From assembly GCA_024636405.1 (NCBI GenBank), contig JAGXHC010000121.1:1-10285 (forward strand): DNA of 10,285 nucleotides, given 5' to 3'. Positions 6,728 through 10,285 of the stretch are shown here, piece by piece. The stretch is from Sulfitobacter sp. Lineage in GTDB: Bacteria > Pseudomonadota > Alphaproteobacteria > Rhodobacterales > Rhodobacteraceae. A model generated the notes under the pieces. The model was not told where the DNA came from. It did not search any database and was given only the letters and a program-made list of their open reading frames with translations. The translations under genes were made by a program, and so were the position numbers. Each line of letters starts with the position of its first letter. The stretch's first letter is position 1.

Positions 6728-7348
6728 TTAGCCGACAATCCCACGCATCAACGCCGCGACCACCGCAGGCTCGGCGCCAAAACCATAGGCCTCCATGTGA
6801 TCTGCCGCCGCCATGCGCACTTTCGCAGGTTTGTTCTGGCTCAGTTTCCACGTGCCATCGACCTGTCTCACCTGCATCCGGCAGGGGACAATCATACGCA
6901 GCATCTTCTCAAGCGCGTCGCGCGTCATCTTGTCGCTGGTCCAGGACGCTTTTGGTGCCAGCCGCGCCTCGTAAACCGCCGCCTGCCGGTCAAGCGTGTC
7001 CAGCAGTTCTTCCGCCAGACGCGTTTCGACTACACCGCGCAAATGCACCGCGACGTAGTTCCACGTCGGCACCTGATCAGGCACACCGTACCAGTCCGGC
7101 GAAACATAGCTGTCTGCCCCGGTCACCGCCAGGCAGGCCGCCGCAGGCGTGCTGAGCGCGCGCACGATGGGGTTGGAACGCACCAGATGCAGATCAACGA
7201 CATCACCGACCTCGCTGACAATAAACGGCACATGGGACACCAACGGGCCCTCGGCGCCGTTCACGCTCAGAACTCCAAACGCCCGGTCGCGCGCAAAGCC
7301 AAGATTGCGCGCGGCATCGGCATCATGAAAAATCGGATTAGGGTGCAT
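6728..7348 (-). CDS. PaiB-type FMN-binding protein (putative negative regulator family)
   Basis: This 206-aa protein belongs to the FMN-binding split-barrel PaiB family, named for a Bacillus subtilis protein reported to repress sporulation and protease genes. Whether members outside Bacillus regulate transcription is unclear; a flavin-binding or flavin-using enzyme role is equally possible. Family marks are the start MHPNPIF, the GPLVSHVPFIV block (34-44), SPDWY (83-87) and VPTWNYVAVH (93-102). The length is as expected. The start at 7348 has GAAAGG about 8 nt upstream and gives the conserved N-terminus. An in-frame ATG at 7399 would add 17 unconserved residues and lacks a ribosome binding site. 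It is divergent from the FMN riboswitch and ribH2, with only 63 bp between, so the two promoters must be very close. A GST gene follows on the same strand. Confidence 0.9.
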   Translation of the reverse strand: MHPNPIFHDADAARNLGFARDRAFGVLSVNGAEGPLVSHVPFIVSEVGDVVDLHLVRSNPIVRALSTPAAACLAVTGADSYVSPDWYGVPDQVPTWNYVAVHLRGVVETRLAEELLDTLDRQAAVYEARLAPKASWTSDKMTRDALEKMLRMIVPCRMQVRQVDGTWKLSQNKPAKVRMAAADHMEAYGFGAEPAVVAALMRGIVG

Positions 7349-7411
7349 TTGCGCGGCCTTTCGTCGGGTGTTGATTAGCTCTTGCAGCTTTTGCGTCATC
7401 TTGGCAACGTC

Positions 7412-7569
7412 GCGCCATTCTCAGGGCGGGGCGAAATTCCCCACCGGCGGTATATGGGTCCGACCCATGAGCCCGCGAGCGCACGTTCCCTGATCTGCGG
7501 GGGGCTTGGTCAGCAGATCTGGTGCGATGCCAGAGCCGACGGTCACAGTCCGGATGAAAGAGAATGCGC
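7412..7569 (+). promoter_or_regulatory. FMN riboswitch (RFN element) controlling ribH2
   Basis: The conserved RFN core is present almost end to end. It starts with AGGGCGGGGCGAAATTCCCC and ACCGGCGGTA, has GAGCCCGCGAGCG in the middle, then GGTCAGCAGATCTGGTGC, GCCAGAGCCGACGGTCA and CAGTCCGGATGAAAGAGAA. The closing P1 stem pairs 7412-7422 with 7560-7569 (GCGC, one bulged C, ATTCTC against GAGAATGCGC). FMN binding should reduce expression of the gene that follows. The 3' end of the aptamer is 74 nt from the ribH2 start. No stem with a T-run lies in that gap, so control is more likely at translation than by termination. Confidence 0.96.
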
Positions 7570-7606
7570 GCTTGCACGGTCTTTGGGCCGGGCCGGTGTG
7601 TGATCG

Positions 7607-7635
7607 CCTTGGGTGGACGTGTCTGAACCTGAAGG
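7607..7635 (+). promoter_or_regulatory. possible Shine-Dalgarno-sequestering hairpin of the ribH2 leader
   Basis: CCTTGGGT (7607-7614) can pair with ACCTGAAGG (7627-7635) through eight pairs, including one G-U, with one bulged G and a 12-nt loop. This would cover the AAGG of the GAAGGAG ribosome binding site (7631-7637) of ribH2. It is a candidate expression platform for FMN-dependent translational control. The competing anti-sequester structure was not identified, so this is tentative. Confidence 0.35.
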
Positions 7636-7643
7636 AGATCAAA

Positions 7644-8105
7644 ATGACCAAAGACACCCCCGCCCCAGCCCCAGCCCGCTTTGCCTTTATCAAGGCACGC
7701 TGGCACGCCGATATCGTGGACCGCGCGCTGGATGGCTTCATCGAAGTGATTTCCGCCGATACCGTTGAAGTCTTCGACGTCCCCGGCGCATTTGAGATGC
7801 CGCTGTTGGCGCGCAGGCTGGCGGATACGGGACAATATGATGCGGTGATCTGCGCGGCACTCGTGGTGGATGGCGGCATCTATCGCCATGATTTTGTGGC
7901 CGCAGCGGTCGTTGACGGGCTGATGCGCGCCGGACTGGACAGTGGCGTTCCTGTGCTATCCGTATCGCTGACCCCGCACCAGTATCAGGAGACGGATCAC
8001 CACAACGCCGTCTACCGTGATCATTTTGTTCGCAAAGGACGCGAAGCCGCACAAGCAGCCCTCAGCATCGTCGCGGTGCACAGCACCTTGGCCGCCTCAA
8101 ACTGA
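7644..8105 (+). CDS. ribH2: type II 6,7-dimethyl-8-ribityllumazine synthase (RibH2)
   Basis: Lumazine synthase makes 6,7-dimethyl-8-ribityllumazine from 5-amino-6-ribitylaminouracil and 3,4-dihydroxy-2-butanone 4-phosphate, the next-to-last step of riboflavin synthesis. The 153-aa protein resembles the second, type II enzyme known from Brucella and rhizobia rather than the icosahedral type I: FIKARWHADIVD (15-26), DVPGAFEMPL (45-54), DGGIYRHDFVA (76-86, with likely catalytic H82), VPVLSVSLTPHQYQE (102-116) and HFVRKGREAAQAAL. Type II enzymes are decamers in the studied cases. The ATG at 7644 has GAAGGAG 6 nt upstream; the same frame is open further back only because the riboswitch lacks stops. 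It stands alone, away from other rib genes, so a main rib cluster with another ribH probably exists elsewhere. It is convergent with thiQ, 8 bp away, with no terminator seen between. Confidence 0.95.
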   Translation: MTKDTPAPAPARFAFIKARWHADIVDRALDGFIEVISADTVEVFDVPGAFEMPLLARRLADTGQYDAVICAALVVDGGIYRHDFVAAAVVDGLMRAGLDSGVPVLSVSLTPHQYQETDHHNAVYRDHFVRKGREAAQAALSIVAVHSTLAASN

Positions 8106-8113
8106 ACCTGAGC

Positions 8114-8806
8114 CTATCCCAGATACTCACGCAATGCAGGCGGCGGGTTTTCCAGCAATTCCGCCGCGGGTTGGGGGGTGTGGGCGTGTCCGCCTTCTAC
8201 AAAAATCGCGGATTGCGCGATACGGCGAACGTCTGCGGGCGCATGGGTGACCATGATCAGCGTTGCCTGGGTTTCCGCTGCAAGGTCGCGCACCAGATCC
8301 AGCATTTCGTTGCGCTGCGCAGGTCCGAGTGCGGCAAAAGGTTCATCCAGCAGCAACAAGGGCCGCGCCTGAACCAGCACCCGCGCCAGCGCGGCACGGC
8401 TTTGCTGACCGCCGGACAATGCCCCCGGACGCTTGTCCAGATGATCAACCAGCCCGACACGTTCTACCGCTGTTTTGACGCGGTTTTTTTCGGCTTCTGA
8501 CAGGCGCAGATCGGGACGCAGGCCAAGGCCCACGTTCTGGACCACCGTCAGGTGCGGGAAAAGGTTGTTGTCCTGAAAAAGCATGGTCATGGGCCGATCA
8601 CCCGGCGGTGTATCGGAGATATTCCTCCCCTCCCACAGGATGCGCCCCGCGGTCAGTGGTATGAACCCGCAGATCGCCGACAGCAGCGTTGATTTGCCCG
8701 CCCCCGACGGGCCGATCACCGCATAGGTGCGCCCCTTCTCCAGATCAAATTCGGCACGCAGGGTAAAATCCCCCTGGATGATTGTCACATTTTCAAGCCT
8801 CAGCAT
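8114..8806 (-). CDS. thiQ: thiamine ABC transporter ATP-binding protein
   Basis: This 230-aa ATPase powers import of thiamine (and probably its phosphates) through ThiP, with ThiB as the periplasmic binding protein. ABC motifs in order are Walker A GPSGAGKST (32-40), Q-loop Gln78, signature LSGGQ (130-134), Walker B LLLLDEP (150-156) and switch His188 (THAP). The D-loop reads AALGP in place of the more common SALDP. The specific assignment to thiamine rests mainly on the adjacent ThiP and on family-like stretches such as FQDNNLFPHLTV (77-88). The start at 8806 gives the normal N-terminus MLRLENVTI and overlaps the thiP 3' end by 14 bp, which suggests translational coupling; an open frame reaches 8866 but would overlap thiP further with no family support. 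Confidence 0.92.
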   Translation of the reverse strand: MLRLENVTIIQGDFTLRAEFDLEKGRTYAVIGPSGAGKSTLLSAICGFIPLTAGRILWEGRNISDTPPGDRPMTMLFQDNNLFPHLTVVQNVGLGLRPDLRLSEAEKNRVKTAVERVGLVDHLDKRPGALSGGQQSRAALARVLVQARPLLLLDEPFAALGPAQRNEMLDLVRDLAAETQATLIMVTHAPADVRRIAQSAIFVEGGHAHTPQPAAELLENPPPALREYLG

Positions 8807-10285
8807 GCCAGCGTCCCACCCTTTCACAAATCCAGAAAACCCCCAACGCAACCACCAGCAACACAAGCGCCGCCCCCGCCGCTGCTTCCATCCGGTAAGC
8901 GCCCATCAAACGGTACATCTGCAATGGCAACGTCGCACGGTCGGCATCGGCAAACAGCGTGATCACGCCCAGATCGCCAACCGATAGCGCGCCCGTCAGC
9001 CCCGCTGCAAAACCGATCTGAATGCGCAAACGCGGCAGCAGCACCAACCGCCAAAGAGGCCAGCCACGCAGGCCCAGCATCTGCGCCTGCCGCCCGAAAT
9101 CCTGTGCAGTGGCGCGCAGCCGTGGCACCAGAATGCGCAGCGCAAAAGGCAGCGCCATCAGTGCGTTGACCAACGCGGTCACCTGCCATGCCAAATCAGA
9201 CGGAGGCATTACCGGATTGATCAGAATGAACCAGCCTGTACCGATCATCAAAGGCGATGCTGCCAGACCCATCAGCCCAATCGCCTCAATCCCGCCGCGC
9301 GGACGGGTCGCGATCCAGCCCGCCATCGGCAAGGCCAGTGCCGCCATTGCCGCAATGCTCGCACCCGCAACAAGCAGCGAAACGCCAGCGGCCTGCCAGA
9401 CAGAAACCGGCATCTCAGACAGCCCCGCGACGCCGCGCATCACAACCGCTGTCAGCGGCAACAACAGAAATCCCGCGCCAAGCGCAATCACCATGCTGTC
9501 CAGCATGCGCGAAATCCCACCGCGCGCATCCCAGCGCTGCACCGCACGGTCCAGCCCACCCCCAAGGCTGATCGGCGGAATCAGCCATAGGGCAGTCACC
9601 GCAGCACCCCCCGCAAGCACCAGTTGAACAACCGACAAAAGTGCGGCGCGGCCAAGATCGAAATCGAAAAGAAACGCCTGATAGATCGCCAGTTCGATGG
9701 TTGTGGCGCGCGGCCCGCCCCCCAAGGTCAGCGCCACGGCAAAGCTGGTCAGACATATGACAAAGACCAGCGCCAGCGCGCCGGGCAATATCTGCCAGAG
9801 CAACGGCGCCTCCAGCGTCCGAAATACCGCGCCGGGTGTCAGCCGCAATTGCGCGGCCAGGCGAAACCGTTCTGCCGGGATTGCCTGCCAGCCTTGCAGC
9901 AGCAGCCGCGTGACCAGCGGCAAATTAAAGAAGACGTGCGCCAACACCACACCGTGCAGTCCATAAATGGACATCGGAGGCAAACCAAAGTGCGATAGAC
10001 CAACATTCAGCCACCCTGCCCGCCCGAAGACGGTCAGCAGCCCCAATACCGCGACGATTACCGGCAAAATGAACGGCGCACCCAGCAGCGTCACCAACAT
10101 GCCCCGGCCCCAAAACCGCCGCCGGGCCAGCGCGCGGGCCAGCGGCACCGCCAGCGCAACGGAGATCACCGCCGAAAGCGCCGCCTGCACCACCGTGAAC
10201 CGCACCGCAGCCCAATCGGCGGCCCTTAACCCTGCGCCCAATTCCGCACGCGATAGAACCGCAAGCAACGCCGCCAGAATAAGGA
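8793..10285 (-). CDS. thiP: thiamine ABC transporter permease, 5' end cut by window edge
   Basis: ThiP is the membrane channel of the thiamine importer: a fused permease with two BPD_transp_1 halves and about twelve helices in total. The visible part is 497 residues, counting one codon cut at the edge. The frame stays open to 10285, reading LILAALLAVLSRAEL at the edge, which continues the first membrane helix. The TTG at 10268 is therefore not the true start, and roughly 10 to 25 residues lie outside. The first half has an EAA-like loop near the EAPLLWQILPGALAL stretch; the second half has GLRGWPLWRLVLLPRLR followed by GALSVGDLGVITLF and the TLPLQMYRLMGAYRMEAAA block, which are typical of ThiP. 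It is followed by thiQ with a 14-bp overlap. thiB and any TPP riboswitch would be to the right, outside this window. Confidence 0.93.
   Translation of the reverse strand, partial: LILAALLAVLSRAELGAGLRAADWAAVRFTVVQAALSAVISVALAVPLARALARRRFWGRGMLVTLLGAPFILPVIVAVLGLLTVFGRAGWLNVGLSHFGLPPMSIYGLHGVVLAHVFFNLPLVTRLLLQGWQAIPAERFRLAAQLRLTPGAVFRTLEAPLLWQILPGALALVFVICLTSFAVALTLGGGPRATTIELAIYQAFLFDFDLGRAALLSVVQLVLAGGAAVTALWLIPPISLGGGLDRAVQRWDARGGISRMLDSMVIALGAGFLLLPLTAVVMRGVAGLSEMPVSVWQAAGVSLLVAGASIAAMAALALPMAGWIATRPRGGIEAIGLMGLAASPLMIGTGWFILINPVMPPSDLAWQVTALVNALMALPFALRILVPRLRATAQDFGRQAQMLGLRGWPLWRLVLLPRLRIQIGFAAGLTGALSVGDLGVITLFADADRATLPLQMYRLMGAYRMEAAAGAALVLLVVALGVFWICERVGRWHAEA

Noticed and set aside
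6463..7378. Plus-strand open frames opposite the GST and PaiB-type genes
   Set aside because: They are typical GC-rich shadow frames; the minus-strand genes have family motifs and ribosome binding sites.
7338..7889. Minus-strand open frame of 183 codons across the riboswitch and ribH2
   Set aside because: It runs antisense through a well-conserved RNA element and the ribH2 coding region, and its product shows no recognisable domain.
8130..8180. Possible terminator after ribH2
   Set aside because: The GC-rich arms around 8140-8175 pair poorly and lie inside the thiQ coding region, with no T-run.

Overview
The window looks like ordinary chromosome of a marine alphaproteobacterium, most likely a member of the Roseobacter group (Rhodobacterales). 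The reasons are the GC-rich sequence, the petABC (fbcFBC) gene order with Rhodobacter-type Rieske, cytochrome b and cytochrome c1 proteins, a type II lumazine synthase (RibH2) behind an FMN riboswitch, and a thiPQ pair. This assignment comes from recognising the proteins by eye, not from a search.

Layout from left to right. (1) Positions 1-1194, plus strand: the 3' part of mtaB, a tRNA methylthiotransferase whose start lies left of the window. (2) Positions 1215-2476, minus strand: a tight three-gene set encoding a small Cys-containing secreted protein of unknown function, a DUF411 periplasmic protein and a membrane-anchored c-type cytochrome. (3) A strong bidirectional terminator at about 2551-2580 separates this set from the respiratory operon. 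(4) Positions 2605-5862, minus strand: petA-petB-petC, the three subunits of the cytochrome bc1 complex. petC carries a long acidic Ala/Glu/Pro insert built from an 8-residue repeat. (5) Positions 6041-7348, minus strand: a glutathione S-transferase and a PaiB-type FMN-binding protein. (6) Positions 7412-8105, plus strand: an FMN riboswitch followed by a stand-alone ribH2. (7) Positions 8114-10285, minus strand: thiQ and most of thiP, the ATPase and permease of the thiamine ABC transporter. thiP runs off the right edge, and thiB is presumably beyond it.

The bc1 operon is the energetic core of the window. The riboflavin and thiamine genes next to it supply cofactors, and ribH2 is under direct FMN feedback through its leader RNA. 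No phage, transposon, CRISPR or defence system was seen. The most unusual items are the repeat-built acidic domain of cytochrome c1, the small secreted protein/DUF411/cytochrome c cassette, and the FMN-sensing leader of ribH2 placed head to head with an FMN-binding protein gene. I did not find anything I would call an undescribed system.
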